Assembly: GCF_002845985.1 (NCBI RefSeq)
Contig: NZ_PDFK01000003.1
Span: 124,001-188,000 of the forward strand
Source: Lysinibacillus fusiformis
Lineage (GTDB): Bacteria; Bacillota; Bacilli; Bacillales_A; Planococcaceae
Direction of reading: 5' to 3'
Length of the DNA: 64,000 bases
Each line of letters begins with the position of its first letter. Within the stretch, counting starts at the first letter, position 1. This document shows positions 33,599-43,094 of this stretch, in pieces. A model generated the notes under the pieces. That model saw only the letters and a program-made list of their open reading frames with translations. It searched no databases and was not told where the DNA came from. Made by a program: the position numbers and the translations under genes.

Positions 33599-34516
33599 GT
33601 GAAAAAAGGCATTTGTACATTTATTCTTTTTTTCCTCATCGCTATGATTACCATTCCATTGACCACGAAGGCCAAAATGGTGAATCAAGATAAAGTCGAG
33701 GTAGAAATCGGTCTCATTGGTAGTGATCATCATTTTGTCTATAAGATTCCGAAGCATTTACATAAGGATATGCCCTATACAGACATGAAAAACGGTATTC
33801 AAGCTTCCTTAGCTAGTCATTGGAACATTGAAGAGGCCCGTTACGAAGCCAATAAGTCGGATGTTGCCTATACCTTTTATATTCAGGATTTATTTCAAGA
33901 AAAGCGAGATGGCCAGCTAAAAGTAGCAATCCCATATCGTAATTTAGTAGGAATGTTTGGGGAGCAAGATCCCATTCAATTGCGTATTTTAGCGAGTAAA
34001 TTATCGAGTTGGACTGTCAATACAAAGGACTGGACAGCGTTTGGCTTTATGGAGCCTTTTACTGTTTTAAGTGAGCGTGAATATGTTTATGAGGGAGCAG
34101 TTAATGATTTATTAAACCAGAGGGTTGGTCATTTTGATGGCACGATACAAAAAAGTCAATTGCTATTATACAGCATCATTTATTTTTGCTTTATGGCAGT
34201 CCAACTGCTTGCTTGCATGATTTTGTCTAGGCGTTTAAAAAGAAAAATCATCGAAAATCCAGACAATATGCACCAGTTCCGTAAACTTAATTATCTGTAT
34301 CAATTGTTACCGATTTTGATTATAGTTGCCCAAATCGTATTCCTCGTGTTATCGGGCTTGATTACAGCATTCGGGCTTTACTTTAGCCCTGGCATTGATT
34401 TATTAGTCATCGTTGGACCGATTTTATTGAATATTATCTTACTGCCCACTTTTTTCGTCACAACCGAGAGTGAAATTTCACGGGAGCTCAATAACAATTC
34501 CTATCATTCGGGCTGA
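33599..34516 (+). CDS. Membrane protein of unknown function, divergent from comP
   Basis: 305 residues, GTG start at 33599 after AGGGGGTCTATTGC. Signal peptide (GICTFILFFLIAMITIPLTT), an extracytoplasmic domain of about 165 residues (DKVEVEIGLIGSDHHFVYKI, then VAYTFYIQDLFQEKR), then three helices in the C-terminal third (LLLYSIIYFCFMAVQLLACM, LLPILIIVAQIVFLVLSGLI and LLVIVGPILLNIILLPTFFV). No family recognised. Sharing an operator region with comP suggests co-regulation with quorum sensing; that is inference. Confidence 0.6.
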   Translation: MKKGICTFILFFLIAMITIPLTTKAKMVNQDKVEVEIGLIGSDHHFVYKIPKHLHKDMPYTDMKNGIQASLASHWNIEEARYEANKSDVAYTFYIQDLFQEKRDGQLKVAIPYRNLVGMFGEQDPIQLRILASKLSSWTVNTKDWTAFGFMEPFTVLSEREYVYEGAVNDLLNQRVGHFDGTIQKSQLLLYSIIYFCFMAVQLLACMILSRRLKRKIIENPDNMHQFRKLNYLYQLLPILIIVAQIVFLVLSGLITAFGLYFSPGIDLLVIVGPILLNIILLPTFFVTTESEISRELNNNSYHSG

Positions 34517-34605
34517 TGACAGCTTTATTCAACATTTGACATACGAAAATCCGCCATGTAATGGTATAATGGTCAACAGCAAAAGTGAGGAGTTGTTGAA
34601 CAAAA

Positions 34606-35583
34606 ATGATGCATCCAGAAATGGCGTACTTAAATTTACTACAACATATATTAGAAAATGGCACGAAAAAAGAAGATCGGACAGGGACAGGTACATACAG
34701 TGTCTTTGGTTATCAAATGCGCTTTGATTTAAGCAAAGGTTTCCCACTTTTAACGACAAAGCGTGTCCCTTTTAAGCTGGTAGCGAGTGAATTATTGTGG
34801 TTCATTAAAGGGGATACGAATATCCGTTATTTATTGCAACATAATAATCATATATGGGATGAATGGGCATTTAAAAAATGGGTGGAATCAGATGCCTATA
34901 CAGGACCTGATATGACCGATTTTGGCCGCCGCTGTTTAGTGGATGAGTCGTTTAATGCCTTGTATCAAAAAGAGCTGGCTTCATTTTGTGAGCGTGTCTT
35001 AACGGATGACGACTTTGCGCAGCAATACGGCGATCTCGGTAATGTCTATGGCAAGCAATGGCGTCATTGGACTACATCTGATGGCCAGAGCCTTGACCAG
35101 CTACAGGATGTTATTGATCAAATTAAGCATAATCCTGACTCACGACGTATGATTGTCAATGCGTGGAATCCTGAGGATGTTATCAATGCGGGGGCAAAGG
35201 GCAGTAAAGCGGCATTACCGCCATGTCATGTGATGTTCCAGTTCTATGTGGCGAATGGTAAATTAAGCTGTCAATTAATGCAACGAAGCTTAGATACATT
35301 ATTAGGCTGTCCGTTCAATATTGCTTCTTACGCTTTATTAACGCATTTAATTGCACATGAGTGTGGACTAGAGGTTGGCGAATTTATTCACAGCATTGGG
35401 GATGCTCATATTTATGCGAACCATGTGGAGCAAGTGAAAGAACAGCTATCACGGGAGCCAAAGGACCTACCGACATTGCACATCAATCCAACTAAAACAT
35501 CGATCTTTGATATAGAGCTTGAGGATTTATCCATTGAAGGATATGATCCGCATCCAGCTATTAAAGCACCGATTGCCGTATAA
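34606..35583 (+). CDS. thyA: Thymidylate synthase (long ThyA form)
   Basis: 325 residues; makes dTMP from dUMP and methylene-tetrahydrofolate. Catalytic Cys in [13 protein letters not shown] (about residue 208), dUMP-binding [21 protein letters not shown]-terminal [16 protein letters not shown]-terminal [11 protein letters not shown]. It carries an insertion of about 50 residues (roughly 85-140) relative to the E. coli type, as in Lactobacillus. The start has GGAG 13 bases upstream; an extended -10 (TGGTATAAT, 34562-34570) gives a promoter. Usually next to folA, which here lies 17.6 kb away. Confidence 0.95.
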   Translation: MMHPEMAYLNLLQHILENGTKKEDRTGTGTYSVFGYQMRFDLSKGFPLLTTKRVPFKLVASELLWFIKGDTNIRYLLQHNNHIWDEWAFKKWVESDAYTGPDMTDFGRRCLVDESFNALYQKELASFCERVLTDDDFAQQYGDLGNVYGKQWRHWTTSDGQSLDQLQDVIDQIKHNPDSRRMIVNAWNPEDVINAGAKGSKAALPPCHVMFQFYVANGKLSCQLMQRSLDTLLGCPFNIASYALLTHLIAHECGLEVGEFIHSIGDAHIYANHVEQVKEQLSREPKDLPTLHINPTKTSIFDIELEDLSIEGYDPHPAIKAPIAV

Positions 35584-35763
35584 TCCTAGCAGCAGCCGTC
35601 TTGGTTGCTGTTTTTTTCGAACGAAGCACTAGGTCTAACGATTTGTTTTACTAAATAGGTAAGCAGTTGGATGACTGGACGAATAGTAGTTGATTATAGT
35701 AATTATGGGATTACTAGCATTATTTGGAGCGAGTCAGTCCATTATCGTGTAGAGGTGAAAGTT

Positions 35764-35949
35764 GTGAAAAATACAATAGTACTTCAAGCAGATGAATGTG
35801 AGCGGCAGCCGAGTCATCAACGGCAAAAACAGGGTGCTACACAACAGGTGTGTTCTTGTAACACGACGAAATTATCACAGCAGCAAATTCACGAAATGAT
35901 GCAAATCATCGAAGAAATTCGTTTGAAAGGCTATAAAGAAACACTATAA
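35764..35949 (+). CDS. Small protein of unknown function
   Basis: 61 residues if the GTG at 35764 is used (AGGTGAAAG upstream); the frame is open back to an ATG at 35671, which has no ribosome binding site. Contains VCSCNTTKLSQQQIHEMMQI, an amphipathic helix after a C-x-C motif. No family recognised. Confidence 0.5.
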   Translation: MKNTIVLQADECERQPSHQRQKQGATQQVCSCNTTKLSQQQIHEMMQIIEEIRLKGYKETL

Positions 35950-35994
35950 ATGTAAGCGCCTTCTAAGCTATAATGGCTATGGAGGTGTTTTTTT

Positions 35995-36201
35995 ATGAAT
36001 GTAATTTTTGTCGATTCATTTTCTGGAGAAGAGTTATTACATACGGTGTCACATGATGTGGCAGGTATATTGGCTGCAACTCAGGGAGAAAGTGTGACAT
36101 TTCCAGTCGGTCATTTCAAATATGAATTTCATAACTTAGATTTTTATGATGACAATGGACAAATACGTCAGGAATTAGTGATATATGTGAAGAAAATATA
36201 G
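35995..36201 (+). CDS. Small protein of unknown function
   Basis: 68 residues, ATG at 35995 with GGAGGTG upstream and a TATAAT-like box (GCTATAATGG) 25 bases before. Beta-rich and acidic: MNVIFVDSFSGEELLHTVSH then VTFPVGHFKYEFHNLDFYDD, ending VIYVKKI. No membrane helix. Function not known. Confidence 0.6.
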   Translation: MNVIFVDSFSGEELLHTVSHDVAGILAATQGESVTFPVGHFKYEFHNLDFYDDNGQIRQELVIYVKKI

Positions 36202-36257
36202 ACGGCGTATTTGATGTAACAAAACGGAGAAAATAAATACAGGTGACAAAAAGGGCT

Positions 36258-36292
36258 TGCTTTTTTTTGCACCTGTAACTATAATGGTTACA
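36258..36292 (+). promoter_or_regulatory. Promoter and operator of the Rrf2 gene
   Basis: TTGCTT (36258-36263) and TATAAT (36280-36285) are 16 bases apart. The palindrome TGTAACTATAATGGTTACA (36274-36292) covers the -10; a second copy of the motif is at 36750-36768. Confidence 0.65.
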
Positions 36293-36308
36293 ACAGGTGG
36301 TGATACAT

Positions 36309-36722
36309 ATGGTGAACAGTCGATTTTCGGTGGCGATCCATATTCTTTCTCTCATTGCTACAACATCTGATAAAAGCTTACTCACGTCCGACTATATGGC
36401 TGGGAGCGTGAATACTAATCCCGTTGTTGTAAGACGTATGATTGGCGTTCTAAAAAAGGCTGGCTTACTGTCATCACATTCGGGCATGGCTGGCTATGAG
36501 CTATTAGTCGAGCCAAAGGATTTAACACTTTTAGCTATTTATCAGGCGATGAATGGGCCAGAGCAGCTTTTTGCGATTCATGATGAGCCAAACCCAGCGT
36601 GTGCAGTAGGGCGGAAAATCCAACATACATTGGAAGGTGTCTATACATCTGTTTGGCAGGCAATGGAGGAGCAATTACAAGCACAGACGCTACAGGATGT
36701 GCTGGATCAACTTCGTGCTTAG
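36309..36722 (+). CDS. ywnA: Rrf2 family regulator, YwnA-like
   Basis: 137 residues from the ATG at 36309 (AGGTGGTGA upstream). Winged helix: RFSVAIHILSLIATTSDKSL, then SVNTNPVVVRRMIGVLKKAG (recognition helix about 36-50). The C-terminal part keeps only one cysteine (NPACAVGRKIQ), so it is not an iron-sulphur sensor of the IscR/NsrR kind. It is followed by a YwnB-like oxidoreductase, as in Bacillus subtilis, and matching palindromes lie in front of both genes, consistent with repression of itself and its partner. Confidence 0.8.
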   Translation: MVNSRFSVAIHILSLIATTSDKSLLTSDYMAGSVNTNPVVVRRMIGVLKKAGLLSSHSGMAGYELLVEPKDLTLLAIYQAMNGPEQLFAIHDEPNPACAVGRKIQHTLEGVYTSVWQAMEEQLQAQTLQDVLDQLRA

Positions 36723-36749
36723 ACGGAGATGGTCTTTTTGTATCCAACC

Positions 36750-36768
36750 TGTAACTAAAATAGTTACA
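36750..36768 (+). promoter_or_regulatory. Second Rrf2 operator
   Basis: TGTAACTAAAATAGTTACA is an almost perfect palindrome, 25 bases before the ATG of the oxidoreductase gene, and shares both arms with the operator at 36274-36292. Confidence 0.65.
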
Positions 36769-36792
36769 ACTAAATTTGAGGAGGAATAAATA

Positions 36793-37422
36793 ATGAAAAT
36801 TGCCGTAATTGGTGCAACAGGGAAAGCGGGACAAAAAATAGTAGAGGAAGCGTTACAACGAGGTCATGACGTAACAGCTATCGTTCGTTCAGCAGCTAAA
36901 GTGACAGCCGCTATTCCAGTGCTTGAAAAAGATGTCTTGGATATAACAGCAGAAGATGTGAAGGGCTTTGATGTCGTTGTGAATGCATTTGGTGCGCCAG
37001 CAGGACAAGAACAGTTACATGTAAAAGTGGGCCGTCATTTGATTTCGATTTTCAAAGGGATTGCTACAAAATTAGTTGTTGTAGGTGGTGCAGGTAGTTT
37101 ATTTGTGGACCCAGAGAAAAAAGTGCGTGTGATGGAAACACCAGATTTCCCAGCAATGTACTTAGCGACAGCGCAAAATCAAGGACAAAATCTAGAGGAT
37201 TTACAACAATCCTCTATTACGTGGACATTTATCAGTCCATCAGCATTTTTTGATCCAGAAGGACCACGTACAGGTCACTACACAGCAGGTGTTGACCATT
37301 TATTAATCAATGACGCGGGTGAAAGCTATGTCAGCTATGCTGATTATGCGGTTGCTGTCGTAGATGAATTAGAAAATCCACAGCATGTAAATAGCCGTTT
37401 TACAGTGACATCGAATAAATAA
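36793..37422 (+). CDS. ywnB: NAD(P)-binding oxidoreductase, YwnB-like
   Basis: 209 residues, atypical short-chain dehydrogenase (NmrA/NAD(P)-binding) fold: MKIAVIGATGKAGQKIVEEA gives the GxxGxxG nucleotide loop; FDVVVNAFGAPAG and LVVVGGAGSLFV follow. No catalytic Tyr-x3-Lys pair is obvious. ATG at 36793 after GAGGAGG. Probably senses or reduces redox-active compounds under control of the Rrf2 protein; substrate unknown. Confidence 0.8.
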   Translation: MKIAVIGATGKAGQKIVEEALQRGHDVTAIVRSAAKVTAAIPVLEKDVLDITAEDVKGFDVVVNAFGAPAGQEQLHVKVGRHLISIFKGIATKLVVVGGAGSLFVDPEKKVRVMETPDFPAMYLATAQNQGQNLEDLQQSSITWTFISPSAFFDPEGPRTGHYTAGVDHLLINDAGESYVSYADYAVAVVDELENPQHVNSRFTVTSNK

Positions 37423-37429
37423 TAAAGGC

Positions 37430-37459
37430 AACCGAGCGTAGGAAATGCGCTCGGTTTTT
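37430..37459 (+). terminator. Terminator after ywnB
   Basis: AACCGAGCG and CGCTCGGTT pair over 9 bases, followed by TTTT. Confidence 0.8.
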
Positions 37460-37573
37460 AGCGATTTCTTTGCTTTTTTGAAGGGTTTTTTTCGTTTACA
37501 GAAAAATGACTGTTTACAATACGACTTTTATTAGCTACTATCAAGTGTGAGTATTACATAAAAGGAGACGACA

Positions 37574-38995
37574 ATGATGTCAACACAACGTATAGAAAAA
37601 GATTTTTTAGGTGAGCGCGTATTACCAGCAGAGGCTTATTACGGAATTCAAACATTACGTGCAACGGAAAACTTCCCAATTACAGGCTACACAATTCACT
37701 CTTCACTTATTAAGGCGATGGGGATTGTGAAGAAAGCAGCGGCTTTAAGTAATATGGAAGTACACCTATTATCAAAAGAAATTGGTGAGGCAATTGTCGA
37801 AGCAGCACAAGAAGTAATTGATGGCAAATGGGATGCAGAATTTCTTGTAGACCCAATCCAAGGTGGAGCAGGTACATCCATCAATATGAATGCTAATGAA
37901 GTCATCGCCAACCGTGCCCTAGAAATCTTAGGGAAAGAAAAAGGTGACTATCACACAGTAAGCCCAAACAGTCATGTTAATATGTCCCAATCAACAAATG
38001 ATGCGTTCCCAACAGCTATTCATATCGCTGTTTTAAATTTAATAGATGAATTATTAGTAACGATGGATTATATGCAATCGGTTTTCCATCAAAAAGCAGA
38101 GCAATTTGCACATGTCATTAAAATGGGTCGTACGCATTTACAGGATGCCGTGCCAATTCGCTTAGGACAAGAGTTTGAAGCATATTGCCGCGTGATTAAC
38201 CGTGATATCGTACGCATTCGTCAAACACGTCCAAATTTATATGACGTGAACATGGGTGCAACGGCTGTTGGAACAGGTTTAAATGCCTTCCCAGATTACA
38301 TTAAATCCGTTGATGAGCATCTTGCTGAAATTTCTGGTTTACCATTAAAAGGTGCGACACATTTAGTGGATGCAACACAAAATACAGATGCTTATACAGA
38401 AGTATCAGGCGCTTTAAAAATCTGTATGATTAATATGTCTAAAATCGCTAATGACTTACGTTTAATGGCTTCAGGTCCTCGTGCAGGCTTAGGAGAAATC
38501 CTTTTACCAGCTCGTCAACCAGGATCTTCGATTATGCCAGGTAAAGTCAACCCAGTTATGCCAGAGGTACTGAACCAAGTTGCCTTCCAAGTGATTGGTA
38601 ATGACCATACGATTTCACTAGCATCTGAAGCTGGACAATTAGAATTAAACGTAATGGAGCCTGTTTTAGTGTTTAACTTAATTCAGTCCATTAGCATTAT
38701 GAATAATGTTTTCCGTGCGTTTACGGAAAATTGCTTAAAAGACATCGAAGCAAATGAAGAACGCATGAAAGAATACGTAGAGAAAAGTGTAGGGGTACTA
38801 ACGGCTGTCAACCCACATATTGGCTATGAAGTAGCAGCACGTCTTGCGCGTGAAGCAATTCTAACAGGTCGTTCTATTCGTGAGCTTTGCATTGAAGAAG
38901 GTGTCTTAACAAACGAACAATTAGACTTAATATTAGATCCATATGAAATGACACACCCAGGTATTGCTGGCTCTAGTATCATGAATTTAAAATAA
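37574..38995 (+). CDS. aspA: Aspartate ammonia-lyase
   Basis: 473 residues of the fumarase/aspartase superfamily; converts L-aspartate to fumarate and ammonia in the cytoplasm. The lyase signature is GSSIMPGKVNPVMPEV (about residues 317-332, mobile loop with catalytic Ser). GAGTSINMNANEVIANRALE separates it from fumarase. ATG at 37574 with AAAGGAGACGAC upstream; a second ATG follows directly. Monocistronic with a strong terminator; no ansA or ansB nearby. Confidence 0.9.
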   Translation: MMSTQRIEKDFLGERVLPAEAYYGIQTLRATENFPITGYTIHSSLIKAMGIVKKAAALSNMEVHLLSKEIGEAIVEAAQEVIDGKWDAEFLVDPIQGGAGTSINMNANEVIANRALEILGKEKGDYHTVSPNSHVNMSQSTNDAFPTAIHIAVLNLIDELLVTMDYMQSVFHQKAEQFAHVIKMGRTHLQDAVPIRLGQEFEAYCRVINRDIVRIRQTRPNLYDVNMGATAVGTGLNAFPDYIKSVDEHLAEISGLPLKGATHLVDATQNTDAYTEVSGALKICMINMSKIANDLRLMASGPRAGLGEILLPARQPGSSIMPGKVNPVMPEVLNQVAFQVIGNDHTISLASEAGQLELNVMEPVLVFNLIQSISIMNNVFRAFTENCLKDIEANEERMKEYVEKSVGVLTAVNPHIGYEVAARLAREAILTGRSIRELCIEEGVLTNEQLDLILDPYEMTHPGIAGSSIMNLK

Positions 38996-39005
38996 TTCCA
39001 ACATC

Positions 39006-39047
39006 AAGACTGTAGACATGCTTTACGAGCTGTCTATAGTCTTTTTT
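39006..39047 (+). terminator. Terminator after aspA
   Basis: AAGACTGTAGACA and TGTCTATAGTCTT (one mismatch) over a 12-base loop, then TTTTT. Confidence 0.85.
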
Positions 39048-39169
39048 TATGCAGTCATCAATAGGCTTGTGTCTTTGTTCTTATAAAAGAGAGCGTATCC
39101 TTATGATTTTTAGGATTTTTCAACTATAATAATGGTATGGAAGACATATTTTAGTTGGGGGAATTTGGA

Positions 39170-40414
39170 ATGAGTTTACGAAAAAAGAGTTTACTTGGCT
39201 TTGCAGTTTTAAATGTCTTAATGATTATTATTCTCTTTATTGATTTAGCCAATGTAACGACATTAGAATGGCTTTCGACTGTATTAACCATCGTAGGAAT
39301 AGCCATTACATTAGCTTACACCGTATATGTTCATTACAAAGTGATACAGCCTATCAAACAATTAACAGAGGCTGCACAGGGTATTACGGCAGGCCAATTA
39401 GATACAGTTGTCATCGAGGTTCGTGACAAGAGTGAGATTTCTCAGCTAGCGCAATCCTTTTTAGAGATGCAGGAACAATTACGCACAATGACACAAAAAA
39501 TTGCGCACAGCTCTACAGATTTATCAGCAAGCATCGAAGAATTATCCGCAAGTACGAATGAAATTACGGTAGCTGTGGAAGAAGTCGATCAACAAATGGA
39601 GAAAACGTCAGAGGGCTTGAAGCAAGCGGCACAATCTGCCAATGATAGTGCTAATGCTATGCAAGAAACTGTCGATGGAATCGGACGAATTACGGAAGCC
39701 ACTCAGGATGTGTTTGATCATGCAAAAGATGCCAATGAGATTGCAGGAAATGGAGCGAATATTTTACATGTGGCGAAGGAACAAATGAAATTTATTTCTT
39801 CTTCAACCGAAAAAACGAGCGGACTCATGCAGCAATTATCCAATAAAATGACAGATATTAAATCGATGACTGAGATGATTACAGCTATTACGGACCAAAC
39901 GAATTTATTGGCATTGAATGCCGCCATTGAAGCAGCTCGAGCTGGAGAACATGGGAAAGGCTTCGCAGTTGTGGCAGAGGAAGTGCGTCAATTAGCAGAG
40001 CAATCCAAGCATTCTGCTACACAAATCGTGGACTTAGTAGTGGGCATTGAAACTGACACGAAACAGGTAGCATCCTCAGTGGAGGAGGATTTAAAAAATG
40101 TTCAGCAGGGTGTCTATGTCATTGATGAAGCAACAAAATCCTTTGGCACGATTTCACAGCATGTTAGTCAAATGACGAGCCAGCTTGAGGATATTTCAAC
40201 AACAGCTGAACAGCTTTCTAGCAGTGCCAATGAAGTAGCTTCCACTGTGACAACGATTGCTAATGGTATGGGTAAGCTATCGCATTATACAGAGGCTGTT
40301 TTACATTCAATGGATGAGCAAACAGCCTCAATGCAAGCTGTCAATCATGTGACACAGGATTTAAGCGTACAAGCTGATAATTTACAAAAGCTAACAAATC
40401 AATTTCAGGTTTAA
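39170..40414 (+). CDS. Methyl-accepting chemotaxis protein, short sensor form
   Basis: 414 residues. Two close membrane helices (about 9-26 and 37-58) leave almost no outside loop, so any signal is sensed in the membrane or cytoplasm. HAMP domain from about 60 to 112 ([20 protein letters not shown]), then the methylation and signalling helices with the invariant hairpin tip [23 protein letters not shown] at 39170; 5 codons are open upstream. Signals to CheA in the flagellar chemotaxis system. Confidence 0.9.
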   Translation: MSLRKKSLLGFAVLNVLMIIILFIDLANVTTLEWLSTVLTIVGIAITLAYTVYVHYKVIQPIKQLTEAAQGITAGQLDTVVIEVRDKSEISQLAQSFLEMQEQLRTMTQKIAHSSTDLSASIEELSASTNEITVAVEEVDQQMEKTSEGLKQAAQSANDSANAMQETVDGIGRITEATQDVFDHAKDANEIAGNGANILHVAKEQMKFISSSTEKTSGLMQQLSNKMTDIKSMTEMITAITDQTNLLALNAAIEAARAGEHGKGFAVVAEEVRQLAEQSKHSATQIVDLVVGIETDTKQVASSVEEDLKNVQQGVYVIDEATKSFGTISQHVSQMTSQLEDISTTAEQLSSSANEVASTVTTIANGMGKLSHYTEAVLHSMDEQTASMQAVNHVTQDLSVQADNLQKLTNQFQV

Positions 40415-40538
40415 GCAAGAAAAACATATTTTCAAGGTTTTTTAGCCCTGAATAGTTATCTAAGAACAAGATGATTTTGCCTCCACAGATAGCTATGCAC
40501 AAAGGTGGTTTCAGGCGATAGATAAGTAATTTGAAATG

Positions 40539-40571
40539 CACTTCCTGTCATTAGAATGGGAAGTGTTTTTT
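40539..40571 (+). terminator. Terminator downstream of the chemoreceptor
   Basis: CACTTCC and GGGAAGTG pair over 12 bases, followed by six T. Confidence 0.75.
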
Positions 40572-40718
40572 ATTGGCGGACCAACGTAATTAATTTCTTA
40601 GTGAAATCCTTAGAGATCACGTAGATTGTATGCGTAACCTTAACCTACATTCAGCTACTGATTTGTCCTTTTTCACCTTACCAAAGGTGATAGCCATATT
40701 TGTTTCTAGCCGTATCCT

Positions 40719-40995
40719 CTATTTACACCATATTGACAACACCTTCATTTTGGCAGCTGTTGCCATCGCTTCTTGGAATAATTTGAGTGATTCTTCATTC
40801 CCATACTCTTTAAAAAAATCGCTATTTACCTTACCAAAAGAGATGCTAACCTTAATCAGCTTCCTATCTTCATCACAGCCTAAACAAATGCTAGTAGAGA
40901 GCCTATGATTACGTGCAATGCTTCGCCTCTATAGACTCAATAAAACCATTATTTCCTGTCGTAGCGCTATCTTCTTTGTAATACATTAAATAAAT
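40719..40995 (-). pseudogene. Degenerate minus-strand coding remnant
   Basis: Two neighbouring frames: DSATTGNNGFIESIEAKHCT ending in TAA, then, shifted, RNHRLSTSICLGCDEDRKLI, KVSISFGKVNSDFFKEYGNE and SLKLFQEAMATAAKMK to TAG at 40719. The protein-like composition in both pieces and their order suggest one gene split by an indel near 40925. No start codon is clear. Family not recognised. Confidence 0.4.
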
Positions 40996-41016
40996 GACAA
41001 TGAAAGGGGCCAGGAG

Positions 41017-41397
41017 ATGGGCTTATTTGATGGATTAATCGGCAATGCGAGCGAGGTGAATTTAGAAAAATTACAGGAGGAGGTCCGTGATTTATTGATT
41101 CCAAACGAAACAATCAAAAATGCCTATAAAATTATAAGAGACACGTTTATTTTTACGAATAAACGATTAATCCTTATCGATAAGCAAGGGGTGACTGGCA
41201 AGAAAACCGAATATCATTCCATCCCCTATAAAAATATCGTTCATTTTTCAGTAGAAACAGCCGGGACATTTGATTTAGATGCAGAGCTCAAAATATGGGT
41301 GTCAGGCAGTTCGTTACCGATTCAAAAAAACTTCAACAAGGCGACGAATATTTACAAAGTGCAAAGTGTTTTAGCGCAGTATGTTTTGGGGACGTAA
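41017..41397 (+). CDS. PH-domain protein (bacterial PH, YvbH-like)
   Basis: 126 residues. A short helical N-terminus, then one bacterial pleckstrin-homology-like beta barrel with the family core FIFTNKRLILIDKQGVTGKK, then IPYKNIVHFSVETAGTFDLD and AELKIWVSG. ATG at 41017 with AAAGGGGCCAGGAG upstream. Cytoplasmic; forms oligomeric rings in relatives; function unknown. Confidence 0.8.
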   Translation: MGLFDGLIGNASEVNLEKLQEEVRDLLIPNETIKNAYKIIRDTFIFTNKRLILIDKQGVTGKKTEYHSIPYKNIVHFSVETAGTFDLDAELKIWVSGSSLPIQKNFNKATNIYKVQSVLAQYVLGT

Positions 41398-41409
41398 TGT
41401 ATGGTACTA

Positions 41410-41437
41410 AAAGCCCGCATTTATGCGAGGCTTTTTT
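41410..41437 (+). terminator. Terminator after the PH-domain gene
   Basis: AAAGCCCGCA and TGCGAGGCTTT (one mismatch), then TTTT. Confidence 0.75.
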
Positions 41438-41615
41438 GTTGTGCAAAGAAAGGATGATATAGATGAGGAAATTACCTTGTGAAGGGTGTAAGGGATTCCA
41501 GTTCCGATTACGAAACAGGCACATAATGTAGAGAAGGTGTTAAGAGATAATGAAGTTGTTTAACTAAGAAGGACACATATATGGTAATATTTATTTAAAA
41601 AAGATGGAGTGAATT

Positions 41616-42089
41616 ATGAGTAATTCTATTAATTATAAAATATGGACGGTGTGTATGATTCAAAGTGAAGAGAAGGTTTTACTTCTGGATAGACAGCACG
41701 ACCATTTCAAAGGTTTTATTCCACCGGGTGGTAAAGTTGAATTTCCTGAAAGTATTGTAGAAAGTGCTATCAGAGAAGTAAAAGAAGAAACGGGGTTAGA
41801 AGTTAGAAACCTTATTTATAAAGGGCTTTATGAATATGTTAATCCAGTCGCAAAAGATAGATATATGATATTTAATTACATAACAAAGGATTTCGAGGGT
41901 GAACTCTTGAAAGATGCTCCAGAGGGGAAAGCGGTTTGGGTAGATATAGAGAACGCATATAAACTTCCTATGCAGCCATCGATACGGAGAAGATTTCCTT
42001 TATTTTTTCAAGATGGAACATTTGAGATTCAAGTTGAATGGAACCACGAAGAAAATAAAGAAGGGAAAGTTACTATACGTCACACCTAA
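41616..42089 (+). CDS. Nudix hydrolase, MutT/8-oxo-dGTPase-like
   Basis: 157 residues. Nudix box: GGKVEFPESIVESAIREVKE, then ETGLEV (G-x5-E-x7-REVxEExGL), residues about 38-63. RQHDHFKGFIPPGGK is typical of the MutT-like Bacillus proteins that clean up 8-oxo-dGTP or related nucleotides; the C-terminal HEENKEGKVTIRHT is charged. ATG at 41616 with GATGGAGTG upstream. Substrate not fixed by sequence. Confidence 0.8.
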   Translation: MSNSINYKIWTVCMIQSEEKVLLLDRQHDHFKGFIPPGGKVEFPESIVESAIREVKEETGLEVRNLIYKGLYEYVNPVAKDRYMIFNYITKDFEGELLKDAPEGKAVWVDIENAYKLPMQPSIRRRFPLFFQDGTFEIQVEWNHEENKEGKVTIRHT

Positions 42090-42390
42090 AACTTGTTATT
42101 GGACTGACAGGGGGCAATCGTTCAATAGAGCAGTCGCTTTTCAATAACATCGAGGTCAGTTCAATACATATATATGTGAAGAATAAATAATGGGGCTTAA
42201 ATTTACCCACTTTGTTAAATAGTTTAACTTTCAATATCTAAATGGTAGAGAGGGATTAAGAATAGCTAGAGAAAATTCTAAAATAAAAGGTGCTTGACCG
42301 TCCTTTTGTTTATTTAACGAACGGTGCATATTGTTGAAGAAGAAATTTTATAATAGTGATTTATTAAAGAATAGGGAAGTGGCAGTAACC
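42090..42390. other. Intergenic stretch, nothing supported
   Basis: AT-rich; no ORF with a ribosome binding site, no stable hairpin with T run. Confidence 0.4.
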
Positions 42391-42769
42391 ATGAACTACA
42401 TAATCAGATTAGCGAATGAAAACGACTTATCGGGTTTATGATAGTAGAAATAATAAAGATCTATTCACGAATTATTTAAAGCAATTTGCAAAAAAGGAAT
42501 TATATTTGGTAATTGCTGAACAAGACGCACTTATATTAGGTTTTGGAGTTCTTAAATTAAAAGGTACTTTGCTTCCTAAATTAAGTGACCTATATGTAAA
42601 AGAGGATTATCGTGGTAATGGTATAGGTTCAGACTTAATGAGGTATAGAGAAAATATTGCAAAGAGTTTAGGACATTCTGAAATATTTGTGAGTGTTGAC
42701 CCGATAGAAAATTCCAACATGATAAAGTTAATTAGCAAACACGGTTACGAACCTATCTCTTACCTATAA
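42391..42769 (+). pseudogene. GNAT acetyltransferase with frameshift
   Basis: ATG at 42391 opens MNYIIRLANENDLSGL, the usual first strand of a GNAT protein, and meets TGA at 42439. The next frame carries the rest: YDSRNNKDLFTNYLKQFAKK, the beta-4 strand LSDLYVKEDYRGNGIGSDLM (acetyl-CoA loop) and NSNMIKLISKHGYEP to TAA. One deleted base near 42439 explains the split. The frame beginning at 42416 is not a native start. Confidence 0.7.
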
Positions 42770-43094
42770 TAAAACCTACACAAGAATTGATTTCAAGAAG
42801 TTGTTGAAATAACGGGGCTAGTTGAACAAGATTTAAACAACTTTAAAGAGCCTTCTTATAATATAATTTTTGTATTTTTTGATTAGAAATAACTTTATTA
42901 TCATTTTACAGAAAGCAATTAAAGTGATGCTCAGTGTGACATGAGGAAAACCTAGTATTCTATGCATCCATTTTACATGGAATTATTTTGAAATAATTAG
43001 TATTTTTTAGCATAAATTGACTTTGGACATACAATACTTTACAATGATTAGCTAAGGAATAGAGAATTTTCGCAAATTTCCTTACCAACTGAAT
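42770..43094. other. Intergenic stretch before the first cobalamin riboswitch
   Basis: No gene supported. It should hold the promoter of the riboswitch unit; I could not choose among several weak AT-rich boxes. Confidence 0.4.
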
